Source: JAYEHK01 sp034659475 (GTDB lineage: Bacteria; Bacillota; Syntrophomonadia; Syntrophomonadales; Syntrophomonadaceae). From it: a stretch of 20,743 nt of DNA. A program made the translations under genes and the position numbers. Under the pieces are notes generated by a model. The model was given only the letters and a program-made list of their open reading frames with translations, had not been told where the DNA came from and ran no database searches. The stretch spans positions 1 through 20,743 of the forward strand of contig JAYEHK010000051.1 in the NCBI GenBank assembly GCA_034659475.1, read 5' to 3'. Below are positions 1 to 8,106 of this stretch, one piece after another. Position 1 is the first letter of the stretch. Each line of letters starts with the position of its first letter.

Positions 1-230
<230 letters not shown>

Positions 231-325
231 ATAGAGCTTGAGAACTAAGTTTCTACAATACTTATTCTTCATTTGCAGTTTTCAGAGATCATAAGAAAAC
301 AAAAAACTAAATATGATATTAAATT

Positions 326-439
326 TCCTGGTGACAATAGCGGAGAGGCCACACCCGTTCCCATCCCGAACACGGCAGTTAAGCTCTCCTGCGCCGATGG
401 TACTGCGGTTTTCCGTGGAAGAGTAGGACGTTGCCAGGA
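326..439 (+). rRNA. 5S ribosomal RNA
   Basis: This is a complete 5S rRNA of about 114 nt. Conserved 5S signatures are present (CACACCCGTTCCCATCCCGA, then GTTAAGCTC and a late GAGTAGG), and the two ends TCCTGG and CCAGGA pair to form helix I. It follows 23S rRNA directly and is followed by a rho-independent terminator. Confidence 0.97.
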
Positions 440-459
440 ATTATTTTATTTACTACTAA

Positions 460-484
460 GTTCTCCTGATGGAGAGCTTTTTTT
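460..484 (+). terminator. Rho-independent terminator of the rRNA operon
   Basis: A 7-bp stem (GTTCTCC / GGAGAGC, one G-U pair) with a TGAT loop is followed by a run of seven T. It lies about 20 bases after the 5S gene and would end the rRNA transcript. Confidence 0.9.
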
Positions 485-705
485 GTGTGAAAACCGCAGT
501 CTGCGGTCTCCCGTGGACGCCGCGAGTCAGCCCTCCGGGCTTCGATTTCGCGGCACTAGCGTCTGATTGAACACGACCGAAGGGAGTATAAGCGTCATTT
601 TGAATGTGACAGGAGGGAACATCAGTTGTACTCGAAGAGTGTTGTGCCCGAAGGGTGGCGCCAAATTGGCCGCGTTGGATTAGGGCTGGGTTTTCTCATA
701 GGTGG
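485..705. other. Intergenic region with several hairpins, no gene
   Basis: No convincing coding sequence or tRNA is seen. The stretch has dense dyad symmetry: ACCGCA-GTC-TGCGGT at 493-507, and a compound hairpin at 516-563 with an AGCCC-TCC-GGGCT tip, a CCGCGA/TCGCGG middle and GACG/CGTC at the base. It looks GC-richer than the genes to its right. It may be a repeat remnant or an RNA structure; the function is unknown. Confidence 0.5.
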
Positions 706-1884
706 TTATGGTTTTGAAATATTATCATTGTAAACGAGGGTGTCCCAGATTTTAATTGCGAGGTATAGATTGACTCGGGTTTCCATTTTTGATAGATCAA
801 TGTTTAGTAAATCTTGAATTTTGTTTATGCGGTAATAAAGGGTGTTAATGTGAACAAAAAGGCTGTTAGCTGTAGCTTTCCAGGAAAAGCAGTTATCAAG
901 TAGTCGCCTTAGGGTAAGTAAAAGATCTCCCTTGTTTGTTTTATCATAATCCAGTATTTTACCCAGGGTATTTTTGCAATATATCTCTAAATTACTTGGA
1001 TTTAGTGAAAAGAGAAGAGAGAAAATTTGTAAATGAGAAAACTGTTGAACGTATACTGCTTTTCCCATTAATCGGGGCAATGTTAATGCAATACGTGCTT
1101 CATAGCAGCTTTTTTTTATTTCATATAGTTCATGCGCTTGCCCGATGCCTAGAGTAGATGATAGATGATAGCGGCATTCAATATTTTTCTTTAAATCGAG
1201 TAACTTTGAGAGTATGTTTATATCTGTATCTGAGGAGGGACCAGGAAGAACGAGTACAAGAGATTTTGACCACACAATAGTTATAACATCTAATTGAGAC
1301 ATTATTAAATAATCTCTTGAGAATGAGCAAATCTGCTTCCAAGCGAGCTGGGTGTCATCAGTGTTAAATTCAATAATTGCTGTACAGTACTGTGCGTGCA
1401 GGTCTAATGGTTTATTGCTAAGTGCAATAATGCTTTCCAGATCTTTATCATTTGGAAGAAACAAATATTGTGCCAGTTCTTTTTCAAAATCCATTTTTAT
1501 TTGATCGCTTTTATATAAGTTTGAAAAATAACACTTTATAGCTAATTTAGACTCTGCCAATACAGAAAAAGTGTGAGCAAGTTTTTTCTTGGAGAGGTGT
1601 TGAATTATTATATATGCGTTTGTCCCGTTATACTCAACAGGATAACTTAAGAAACCATCATCTTCACGGTAAAAATATTGAACTCCTGCAGAGAGAGAAC
1701 AAAAAAATAGTTCATCAACTTGTTCAAAATGTTCGGAAATACATGGATAATGTATTAGACCATTATGGTCCGCAATGATAATAGGGCGGTTAATTGATTT
1801 TTCCAGATATGAAGCGACAAAGGACAGCCCTTCTTCTAGCATCCCATCTGTTAATTGGCATGAGTTTCTTGCTGCTAACAGCAT
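706..1884 (-). CDS. PucR/CdaR-family transcriptional regulator
   Basis: Predicted cytoplasmic DNA-binding regulator of about 392 residues. The C-terminal ~60 residues fit the PucR-type helix-turn-helix: LRRLLDNCFSWKATANSLFV followed by HINTLYYRINKIQDLL, the family hallmark for this fold. The middle part resembles the degenerate GGDEF-like domain of CdaR/PucR proteins, and the N-terminal ~140 residues look like a sensor region with no clear match. The ATG at 1884 is chosen because AGAGGTG lies 5 bases upstream of it; the in-frame ATG at 1908 has no ribosome binding site. It is divergent from a sigma-54 activator and has its own -24/-12 promoter (1923-1938), so it is probably that activator's target. 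Its own target is likely the nearby flavoprotein/cytochrome genes, which is inference. PucR-family members control purine, sugar-acid and amino-acid use, so the effector cannot be guessed from the family. Confidence 0.85.
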   Translation of the reverse strand: MLLAARNSCQLTDGMLEEGLSFVASYLEKSINRPIIIADHNGLIHYPCISEHFEQVDELFFCSLSAGVQYFYREDDGFLSYPVEYNGTNAYIIIQHLSKKKLAHTFSVLAESKLAIKCYFSNLYKSDQIKMDFEKELAQYLFLPNDKDLESIIALSNKPLDLHAQYCTAIIEFNTDDTQLAWKQICSFSRDYLIMSQLDVITIVWSKSLVLVLPGPSSDTDINILSKLLDLKKNIECRYHLSSTLGIGQAHELYEIKKSCYEARIALTLPRLMGKAVYVQQFSHLQIFSLLFSLNPSNLEIYCKNTLGKILDYDKTNKGDLLLTLRRLLDNCFSWKATANSLFVHINTLYYRINKIQDLLNIDLSKMETRVNLYLAIKIWDTLVYNDNISKP

Positions 1885-1922
1885 ATCTACACCTCTTTTG
1901 TTTGTCATTTATAAAAATAAAA

Positions 1923-1938
1923 TGCAATTTGTATGCCA
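1923..1938 (-). promoter_or_regulatory. Sigma-54 (-24/-12) promoter of the pucR-like gene
   Basis: Read on the minus strand the site is TGGCATACAAATTGCA. The invariant GG and GC are exactly 10 bases apart, and both halves match the consensus TGGCAC-N5-TTGCW except for one base in the -24 element. Transcription would start near 1912, about 28 bases before the chosen ATG at 1884. A sigma-54 enhancer-binding protein is encoded divergently about 290 bases away, which makes the assignment stronger. Confidence 0.75.
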
Positions 1939-2068
1939 ACTTATGAGCATTATCTGTGAAACAAATTTTTATTGGTGATGCTTAATGATCTTGTCCAGCA
2001 TTTAGATTTTTTCGTTTCCTAAAATATAAAGCGCTGTGTATTAAACACAAAAAATGTACTGGAAACAG

Positions 2069-2137
2069 ATTCTCATATTAAGTCAAAATAAGGTGAAAGG
2101 TGAATAATTTAGAGAAAAAGTGTGTTATTATGAGAAT
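2069..2137. promoter_or_regulatory. Inverted repeat, candidate enhancer (UAS) for the sigma-54 activator
   Basis: ATTCTCATA (2069-2077) and TATGAGAAT (2129-2137) are perfect 9-bp reverse complements with centres 60 bp apart. They lie roughly 155-225 bp upstream of the start predicted from the sigma-54 promoter, a normal distance for an enhancer. A one-mismatch copy, TATGAGCAT, is at 1942-1950 beside the -24 element. Binding by the divergent activator is inferred. Confidence 0.5.
2123..2131 (+). promoter_or_regulatory. Candidate extended -10 promoter of the sigma-54 activator gene
   Basis: TGTTATTAT has the TGn extension followed by a -10-like TATTAT. No convincing -35 hexamer lies 16-18 bases upstream, as is allowed for extended -10 promoters. 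It overlaps the right half of the inverted repeat at 2129-2137, so a protein bound there could block it; autoregulation is inference. Confidence 0.35.
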
Positions 2138-2211
2138 GAGCAAAGCTGATTTTTTAATGATAGTTATGCATTTTAGTTAGCATCAATTTTTATGAGGAGT
2201 GATTTGTTGAT

Positions 2212-4350
2212 ATGCGGCCTCTCGAACAAATGTTAAGCCCTATGATTAAAAATAATTTAAAAGATGTTAATCAAAATGAAATCAGCTTGTTGGACGAAAT
2301 AAAAAAATTAAAAATGGAAGTGCTTTGTGAAAAAATTAATTCATCCCAGGTAACGATGGTTAGGCCTGAGATCGTTGAATCTTGGCTCCGTTCATTTAAA
2401 TATGGATTGAATCCAAACGATAATAATAATGGGATAATTCTGGATCAAAATGCTTATGATGAACTGATTAAAGAAAAGGCGTTTTTAATACAAGCAGCAG
2501 ACCCATTCATTCAACAGTTGGAGAATATGGATTCGAATTATTTAATTTTACTGACAGATGAACAAGGCATAATACTTCGTGTAGCTACTGGAAAGAAAAG
2601 GATTCTGGAACAAGTAACGGAGAGGTTTCATCTAATTCCCGGAGCGATTTGGAGTGAACAATCAGTAGGAACTTGTTCGCACGTGATGAGTCTTTTGCTG
2701 CGCAGTCCAATCCAGCTTTGCGGACCTGAAATCTATCTGGAAACATGTTCACAGGTATTGGGACGTTTATTGGGAAGCGGACTTCAATCAAATGTTCTTG
2801 AAGAGTTTGATGATCTAAACCAAACCGTCTGCTCATCTGCTCCGATTTTTGATTTAAATGGTAATCTGGCAGGTAGCTTGACTATAATCAGCCCCTATTT
2901 GCATCATCAAAATTCACATTCACTGGGGCTGACGATATCAACGGCCTGGGCGATTCAGAATCAGTTTCAATTAGCATTAAACAGTGCATTGTTAAATGTT
3001 ACCCTTGAAGCTGCGGATGAAGCGATAATTACGATTGATCAAAACGGAATTATTACCAAAGCGAACATGATTGCACAAAAGACTTTTTATAATTTATATC
3101 AGGAATTAACCGGCAGACATCTTGATGATGTTTTAGGACATCAGCCCGTCATTCTTGCTGTTATGGAAACCGGGCGCTCGGTTTTTAACACGGATATTCT
3201 CTTAGAGGGAAAAAATCAAAAATTACTTCTGCGTTCTGCGCAAGCTGTAAAAGATTCGTACGGTAAGAATCTTGGCTGCGTATTAACCTTCAAGCAAATT
3301 GAACGAATAAAAAAGAATGCGCACCAGCTCAATGGAGCTGAGGCTAAATTTACTTTTGATGATATTATCGGCAAATCCCCGCTGATGTTGAAATTAATTG
3401 AGATAGCAAAAAAATATTCATGTCTTGATACGAATGTCCTTATTCAGGGTGACAGCGGCACCGGCAAAGAGGTTTTTGCGCAGTCGATTCATAATGAAAG
3501 CAGGCCCAATGGAAACTTTATAGCAATTAATTGCGCAGCGATTCCCATAACCTTGATAGAAAGTGAGCTTTTTGGTTATGAAGGGGGCGCCTTTACCGGA
3601 ACTGATCGGCAGGGACGACCAGGAAAAATTGAATTGGCCAATGGGGGAACCCTTTTCCTTGATGAAATAGGAGATATGCCTTTGGAAATACAACCTGTGC
3701 TTCTTAGGGTGTTGGAAGAAAAACGAGTCATGCGAGTAGGGGCGAGCCGATATATTCCAGTAAACTTCAGATTGATAACGGCTACTAACAAGAACCTTCT
3801 GGAAAGGGTTAAAAACAAGCAATTTAGAGAGGATTTATATTACAGAGTGGCAGTATTAAAACTTCAGATTGCTCCGCTAAAAGACAGAGGACCTGACATA
3901 ATCAGACTGGCAAGACATTTCATTAGTGATATAGCCCAAAATCAGCAAATACCTGCGCCGGTTTTAAGTGATCCGGCCATATTCAGGTTGTTAGAATACA
4001 ATTGGCCTGGAAACATAAGGCAACTGCATAGTGCCTTGCTTTATTCAGTTAATATGGCGAGCGACGGAATTATTGAATTGGAGAATCTGCCAGAAGAGAT
4101 TTGTCCAGTGTTATGTGATATCTATTCTGGCGGCAGAGGTCAGAAGGCAGCAGAGGATACGGCGTATAATCAAATAAGCAATAATGAGCTGACAATAAAA
4201 GATATGGAAAAAATAACAATAATGCAGGCATTGTTGCAGACGAATCATAACGTATCTGAAGCAGCAAGTATATTAGGGATGAGCAGGTCTACGCTTTATC
4301 GGAAAATCAAAGGATATAAGGTATTAGAAGATATGAGGATAAATAGCTGA
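2212..4350 (+). CDS. Sigma-54-dependent transcriptional activator (AcoR-like, GAF-PAS-AAA-Fis HTH)
   Basis: A 712-residue enhancer-binding protein that would hydrolyse ATP to open sigma-54 promoters. The N-terminal region begins with an AcoR-type VRPEIVESWLRS segment (about residues 50-61), then a GAF-like sensor domain (about 80-240) and a PAS domain (about 265-370, AIITIDQNGIITKAN). The AAA+ core has Walker A GDSGTGKE at 413-420, the sigma-54 contact loop GAFTGT at 459-464 and Walker B TLFLDEIGD with D484/E485. A Fis-type helix-turn-helix closes the protein (SEAASILGMSRSTLYRKIKG). The last residue of the contact loop is T instead of the usual A. ATG 2212 follows AGGAG with a long 12-base gap. 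The gene is divergent from the pucR-like gene and convergent with the flavoprotein. The likely target is the sigma-54 promoter at 1923-1938; the ligand sensed is unknown. Confidence 0.93.
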   Translation: MRPLEQMLSPMIKNNLKDVNQNEISLLDEIKKLKMEVLCEKINSSQVTMVRPEIVESWLRSFKYGLNPNDNNNGIILDQNAYDELIKEKAFLIQAADPFIQQLENMDSNYLILLTDEQGIILRVATGKKRILEQVTERFHLIPGAIWSEQSVGTCSHVMSLLLRSPIQLCGPEIYLETCSQVLGRLLGSGLQSNVLEEFDDLNQTVCSSAPIFDLNGNLAGSLTIISPYLHHQNSHSLGLTISTAWAIQNQFQLALNSALLNVTLEAADEAIITIDQNGIITKANMIAQKTFYNLYQELTGRHLDDVLGHQPVILAVMETGRSVFNTDILLEGKNQKLLLRSAQAVKDSYGKNLGCVLTFKQIERIKKNAHQLNGAEAKFTFDDIIGKSPLMLKLIEIAKKYSCLDTNVLIQGDSGTGKEVFAQSIHNESRPNGNFIAINCAAIPITLIESELFGYEGGAFTGTDRQGRPGKIELANGGTLFLDEIGDMPLEIQPVLLRVLEEKRVMRVGASRYIPVNFRLITATNKNLLERVKNKQFREDLYYRVAVLKLQIAPLKDRGPDIIRLARHFISDIAQNQQIPAPVLSDPAIFRLLEYNWPGNIRQLHSALLYSVNMASDGIIELENLPEEICPVLCDIYSGGRGQKAAEDTAYNQISNNELTIKDMEKITIMQALLQTNHNVSEAASILGMSRSTLYRKIKGYKVLEDMRINS

Positions 4351-4356
4351 AGTAAG

Positions 4357-4396
4357 CAGAGAGAACCTTCATTTGAAGGTTCTCTCTGTATTTTAT
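4357..4396 (+). terminator. Terminator between the convergent activator and flavoprotein genes
   Basis: A perfect 14-bp stem (arms 4357-4370 and 4375-4388) with an ATTT loop is followed by GTATTTTAT. It starts 6 bases after the activator stop codon. The T tract is imperfect and lies on the plus side. The hairpin may also serve the flavoprotein gene, which ends at 4411 on the other strand. Confidence 0.8.
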
Positions 4397-4410
4397 ATGA
4401 AAAATTAAAC

Positions 4411-6117
4411 TTAGGCTTTTACTGCGTTTAATCCTGCAAGACGGCCAAAAGTTGCTGTACGGCCAAGTGCCAGTCCACCAAGTAACTCTGGATAGTTGAA
4501 AGCAAAGAATGAACCGCTGTCGTTTCCTGCGGCGTAGAGACCAGGAATGGCATTCAGATCTGTATCTAATACTTCCAGATTGGTGTTTATTCTCAAACCA
4601 TTCAGTGTGCAGATGAGTAAACCTGCAAGGTTGGCAGCATAGAAAGGTCCATTTTCCAGGGTTGACATACGGAAAGGAATTTTTCCGAAGTCTAAATCCT
4701 TACCCTGTTTTGTTAGTTCGTTGTATCTAGCTACAGTAGCTTTAAAGGTATCGGCAGGAACATTCAGCTCTTTTGCCAGACCTTCGATGGTATCTGCTTT
4801 TTTGACCAGTTTCATCTTCAAGAGTTTTTCAATGTTGGCCTCTACTACTTCCAATCCGGCTCTTGGTGGAGCATTTGGATCGTTTATAATTCTTGCGCAT
4901 ACTGTAGCGTGGAATCTTTTTACATCATCTTTCCAATTGGAATCCCATACCTGCCACCAGCTTTTATCCGGCTGCATAAGAGCTGCATCCCAGCAATTGT
5001 CATAAGGAAGATCTTCATTTACAAAACGTTCTCCACGCACATTCACCCGCAGGAAAGGCTGGCTGCCAAGCTGTAAAAAGCCGCCCTGCCAGGGAGGGCC
5101 CATTTCTTTTCCGGGGATTACCAAACCTCTGTCAAAAACCATTGGTGCATGAATTGGATCCATAGCTGCTCCTACCCAGAGAGCTGCCAAAATGCCATCA
5201 CCGGTATTGGTTGGCGGAGCAACATTAAGACTTGTAGCCAATGCCTCGGGACAGAGTTTTTTAAGCATTTCTTCATTTCTGGCATAACCGCCGGTACACA
5301 GGATAACCCCTTTGCTGGTGTTAATTCGCATGTATTCTCCTTTGGCATTCTTGGCGATAACACCGGTGACACGACCTTTATCTTTCCGAATCAATTGCAC
5401 CAGTGGTGTTTCGAACAGCATTTCTACACCCATCTCTTTAGCTTTATTAACCATTATGGGCAAATAGTATACAGAACCGATCCCGCCTGTTGGGAATGAG
5501 GTAGCTTGTTCGTTGGAAACTGCTACGTGGCCAACGGGAAAACTCTTATAATAACCCTCTTTAATATCAGTTTCGACCATCATCTTGAGACCGCCGGCTT
5601 CTGCTATGGGTGTAAACCAATCCATAACTTCACCGCTCTTGTCAGCCCATAGATTTACCAGACTTTGATCGACAAGGTGACCGGCATACCGGCATACTTC
5701 CGCAACCACTTCATTCCGGTCAAGTTTAATACCCTTTTTCTTCTGCAGGCTGCTGTTTACAGCGGCCATCCATCCCGGGCCAGCTGCACCCACAGAACCT
5801 TTTTCCAATACAATTGTTTTAGCGCCTGCTTCAGCTGAGGACAAGGCAGCAAACATACCGCCGGTTCCTGCACCGACAACGACTACTTCTGTTGATATCG
5901 TTTGCTTAATATCTTTGTCGGAAATGGCCGGAGGCGGGGTCTCAAAGCTTGCTGTCTGTCCAGCGGCTGATTCTGGAGAATTTGTCTGTTGATTGGTGTC
6001 ATCCGAACCACAGCCAGTCAAAAAGCCGGTGGAAGCAACAGCTGCAGCACCCAATGCTGTCCCTCTAATAAAGTTTCTCCGAGTAAATCCTTTTGGGGTT
6101 GTCTCTTCGTTATTCAT
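4411..6117 (-). CDS. Tat-exported FAD-dependent reductase, fumarate reductase/ketosteroid dehydrogenase superfamily
   Basis: A 568-residue flavoprotein predicted to act as an extracytoplasmic terminal reductase fed by the neighbouring cytochrome. The N-terminus has a twin-arginine motif TRRNFI (residues 12-17), a hydrophobic stretch and the lipobox LTGC with C36, so it is probably a Tat-dependent lipoprotein. A Ser/Thr/Gln-rich linker precedes the FAD-binding GAGTGG (82-87). VRGERFVNE (360-368) carries R364 at the place of the catalytic arginine of soluble fumarate reductases. The usual HHTMGG segment is replaced by ICTLNG (502-507), and the C-terminal NRLGG motif by GNDSG...NYPELLGG (531-548), which recalls the YPG signature of 3-ketosteroid dehydrogenases. 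The substrate is therefore probably not fumarate, and is unknown. ATG 6117 has a strong AGGAGGT 6 bases upstream. No haem motif is present, unlike Shewanella Fcc3. Confidence 0.9.
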   Translation of the reverse strand: MNNEETTPKGFTRRNFIRGTALGAAAVASTGFLTGCGSDDTNQQTNSPESAAGQTASFETPPPAISDKDIKQTISTEVVVVGAGTGGMFAALSSAEAGAKTIVLEKGSVGAAGPGWMAAVNSSLQKKKGIKLDRNEVVAEVCRYAGHLVDQSLVNLWADKSGEVMDWFTPIAEAGGLKMMVETDIKEGYYKSFPVGHVAVSNEQATSFPTGGIGSVYYLPIMVNKAKEMGVEMLFETPLVQLIRKDKGRVTGVIAKNAKGEYMRINTSKGVILCTGGYARNEEMLKKLCPEALATSLNVAPPTNTGDGILAALWVGAAMDPIHAPMVFDRGLVIPGKEMGPPWQGGFLQLGSQPFLRVNVRGERFVNEDLPYDNCWDAALMQPDKSWWQVWDSNWKDDVKRFHATVCARIINDPNAPPRAGLEVVEANIEKLLKMKLVKKADTIEGLAKELNVPADTFKATVARYNELTKQGKDLDFGKIPFRMSTLENGPFYAANLAGLLICTLNGLRINTNLEVLDTDLNAIPGLYAAGNDSGSFFAFNYPELLGGLALGRTATFGRLAGLNAVKA

Positions 6118-6447
6118 ATTGTGACCTCCTTTATTTGTAAACCAGCTAATAAATTCACTTCACTCTCACTTTTATTAGGTATCTTGCAGTACCCGGCAGG
6201 CTAAGCTGTATATCCTTGTAAAGGATGAAGTATCAAGATTTCCTCTGTTATGGAATGAGAGCAAAGTTTACAATTTGTATATTATAAACGGAGTATATCA
6301 TTCACTTCGTAAGAACTTCATTGGTGGTCTTCATGAAAAAAACTGTGTGAATCTCCAAAGGCAAATGCAGGCCTTACGTTGTATAATTCATACGAACACA
6401 TTTGCTGTTACATCTATTCATCTGAATTAAGAGCAGGAGGGCTTGTA
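6118..6447. promoter_or_regulatory. Divergent control region between flavoprotein and cytochrome genes
   Basis: This 330-base gap must hold the start signals of both divergent units. A palindrome ATCCTT-GTA-AAGGAT lies at 6212-6226. A TATAAT reads on the minus strand (6281-6286, toward the flavoprotein) and another on the plus strand (6382-6387, toward the cytochrome), but neither has a good -35 hexamer at the right distance, so both are weak. No -24/-12 sigma-54 pair (GG-N10-GC) was found on either strand. It is the natural place for the PucR-like regulator to bind, which is inference. Confidence 0.45.
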
Positions 6448-6999
6448 ATGGAAGAAAACACCGGGCGAAAAGGGTTTCGTGAGAGGTTTTTTAATAAGAA
6501 GGCACTGCTGATTGTTGCAGTATTGGTGATTGTAGGAGGAACAGGAGTTGGGGTATTTATGGTAAAAGCCAGCCATAATCCGGCTTTTTGTACTGCCTGC
6601 CATATAATGGAGCCTTATTATGAATCCTACAATGATAGTAATCTGTTGGCAAATAAACATGCTCAAGCAGGTTTGGTTTGCCATGATTGCCATGAACCTT
6701 CAATTACTACACAGGCTGAGGAGGGAATTAAATATATTACCGGCAATTATCAAACTCCTTTGGAGAAACGTTCCTTTTCAAAGAAGTTCTGCCTGGAGTG
6801 TCATGAGAACAACGAAGAGGTAAAATTTGAAAATGTTAAAGAAAAAACAGATTTCGATGAGAGCAACCCGCATGATTCACATAACGGTGAGTTGGAATGC
6901 AATACTTGTCACAGCATGCACCAGCAATCACAGGTAATGTGTACTCAGTGTCACCTTTTTGTTTGGACAACGGAGTTGGATGACAGCTGGGCTAAATAG
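6448..6999 (+). CDS. NapC/NrfH-type membrane cytochrome c with five haem motifs
   Basis: A 183-residue multihaem cytochrome, probably a menaquinol dehydrogenase passing electrons to the divergently encoded flavoprotein. A positively charged start is followed by one membrane anchor (about residues 18-39). Five CXXCH motifs begin at C48, C78, C115, C151 and C165. The first is CTACHIM, the CXXCHXM form found at the haem I site of NrfH. NrfH itself has four haems, so the fifth motif near the C-terminus is notable. ATG 6448 is chosen because AGGAGGG lies about 7 bases upstream; an in-frame TTG at 6379 has no such site and would add a sequence without the features of the family. It is first in an apparent operon with resB, ccsA and tatA. 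Electron transfer to the flavoprotein is inferred from context. Confidence 0.92.
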   Translation: MEENTGRKGFRERFFNKKALLIVAVLVIVGGTGVGVFMVKASHNPAFCTACHIMEPYYESYNDSNLLANKHAQAGLVCHDCHEPSITTQAEEGIKYITGNYQTPLEKRSFSKKFCLECHENNEEVKFENVKEKTDFDESNPHDSHNGELECNTCHSMHQQSQVMCTQCHLFVWTTELDDSWAK

Positions 7000-7042
7000 A
7001 CTGTCACGTGAAAGGCAGCATTTTTTTTCAGAAAGGGATTAT

Positions 7043-8032
7043 ATGGATAGCATGAAGAAGATCTATCATTTTATTTCAACAATGAAAACCGGGTTAATGC
7101 TATTAGTCTTGCTCGGACTGGCTGCAGCAATGGGAAGAGTCATTTTCCCTGATTCATTTTCACATGCGATCCTGTTTAAAATGCTGCTATTATTATTACT
7201 CATAAACATGACATGCTGTACGATAAACAGAATTATCTGGTTTAAGTCAGTATTTATTTACAAGAGAAGAAAGGGCTTTCTTAAACAATTTGGGATATTG
7301 CTTCTGCATGCAGGAATCGTATTGATTATGATTGGCGGAGTTATTTTTTCTTGTTATGGCGGCAGTGAGCAGATACAGATTGTAAAGCATGAAACAAAAG
7401 ATATTTCTCATGTAATCAAGACAAACCAGGTTAAACCAATTTCAATGCATCTGGATGACTTCAAAATCGAGTTTAATGACGATGGATCTGCATCTCAATA
7501 TTATTCATTTTTAACGCTGCTTGAAGACGGGCAAACAAAGGAAAAAGCTGTTATTAGCGTGAACCATCCTCTTAACTGCGGGGGAGTAAAAGCCTATCAG
7601 ATGAGTTTTGGCTATAAGGTTAAAGTTAAGCACATAAATAGTGAGGGCATGGAAACCGAAGATCTATTTAATGAGGGAGATGTACTGAAGATACCGGGAA
7701 CGGAAAGAGTGGTAAAAATTTTTCGATATATTCCCAACTTTGATCCTGCTCATGGCATGACTTCCATAACCATGCGGTCCGACAATCCCCGGATTATATT
7801 TTCCGTTTATGAAAACAACAATTTATTGGGAGTGGGAGCTGTTGAATTTGGTGAAAGAGTTGAGATAGATAATAATGTATTTGCGGTATTTACAGGGGTT
7901 GAACCGTATACGGTGCTGTGCGTTAAATCTGATCCGGGATTGCCGATGGTATTGAGCGGAGGAGTAATGTTTATGCTGGGAGTATGTCTGGCATTGCTTA
8001 CTTCCCACTCTAAAAAAGCAGTAAGAAAATAA
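7043..8032 (+). CDS. resB: ResB-family cytochrome c biogenesis protein
   Basis: A 329-residue protein of the ResB/Ccs1 family, half of the System II haem lyase that carries haem across the membrane and joins it to CXXCH motifs. It starts with the family segment STMKTGLMLLVLLGLAAAMG (first membrane helix, about 12-31), then a second helix (42-58), a third with GILLLHAGIVLIMIGGVI (about 84-101) that contains a candidate haem-ligand histidine, a large outer domain, and a last helix near 300-317. It is shorter than B. subtilis ResB (about 540 residues), as in many anaerobes. ATG 7043 is preferred: AAAGGGA is 4 bases upstream, whereas an upstream ATG at 6959 would overlap the cytochrome gene. The gene begins 43 bases after the cytochrome stop. 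Confidence 0.88.
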   Translation: MDSMKKIYHFISTMKTGLMLLVLLGLAAAMGRVIFPDSFSHAILFKMLLLLLLINMTCCTINRIIWFKSVFIYKRRKGFLKQFGILLLHAGIVLIMIGGVIFSCYGGSEQIQIVKHETKDISHVIKTNQVKPISMHLDDFKIEFNDDGSASQYYSFLTLLEDGQTKEKAVISVNHPLNCGGVKAYQMSFGYKVKVKHINSEGMETEDLFNEGDVLKIPGTERVVKIFRYIPNFDPAHGMTSITMRSDNPRIIFSVYENNNLLGVGAVEFGERVEIDNNVFAVFTGVEPYTVLCVKSDPGLPMVLSGGVMFMLGVCLALLTSHSKKAVRK

Positions 8033-8106
8033 CTTCTTGGGGATGAAGGCTTAAGGTTAGCACAGGGGAATAAAGGCGATTAAATGTGACAAGACAGGGA
8101 GTGGAC

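Noticed and set aside
541..560. TTCGATT resembling a tRNA T-loop
   Set aside because: No flanking T stem, anticodon arm or acceptor stem can be formed around it.
273..566. Open frame of 97 codons across 5S rRNA
   Set aside because: It reads through the 5S gene and its terminator; the sequence is explained by rRNA.
697..711. Shared 15-mer CATAGGTGGTTATGG with 16096-16110 (one mismatch)
   Set aside because: It is too short and isolated to call a repeat; it overlaps the pucR-like stop in one place and lies in a gap in the other.
6118..6447. Sigma-54 promoter for the flavoprotein or cytochrome
   Set aside because: All GG-N10-GC spacings on both strands were checked by eye and none carries the -24/-12 bases.
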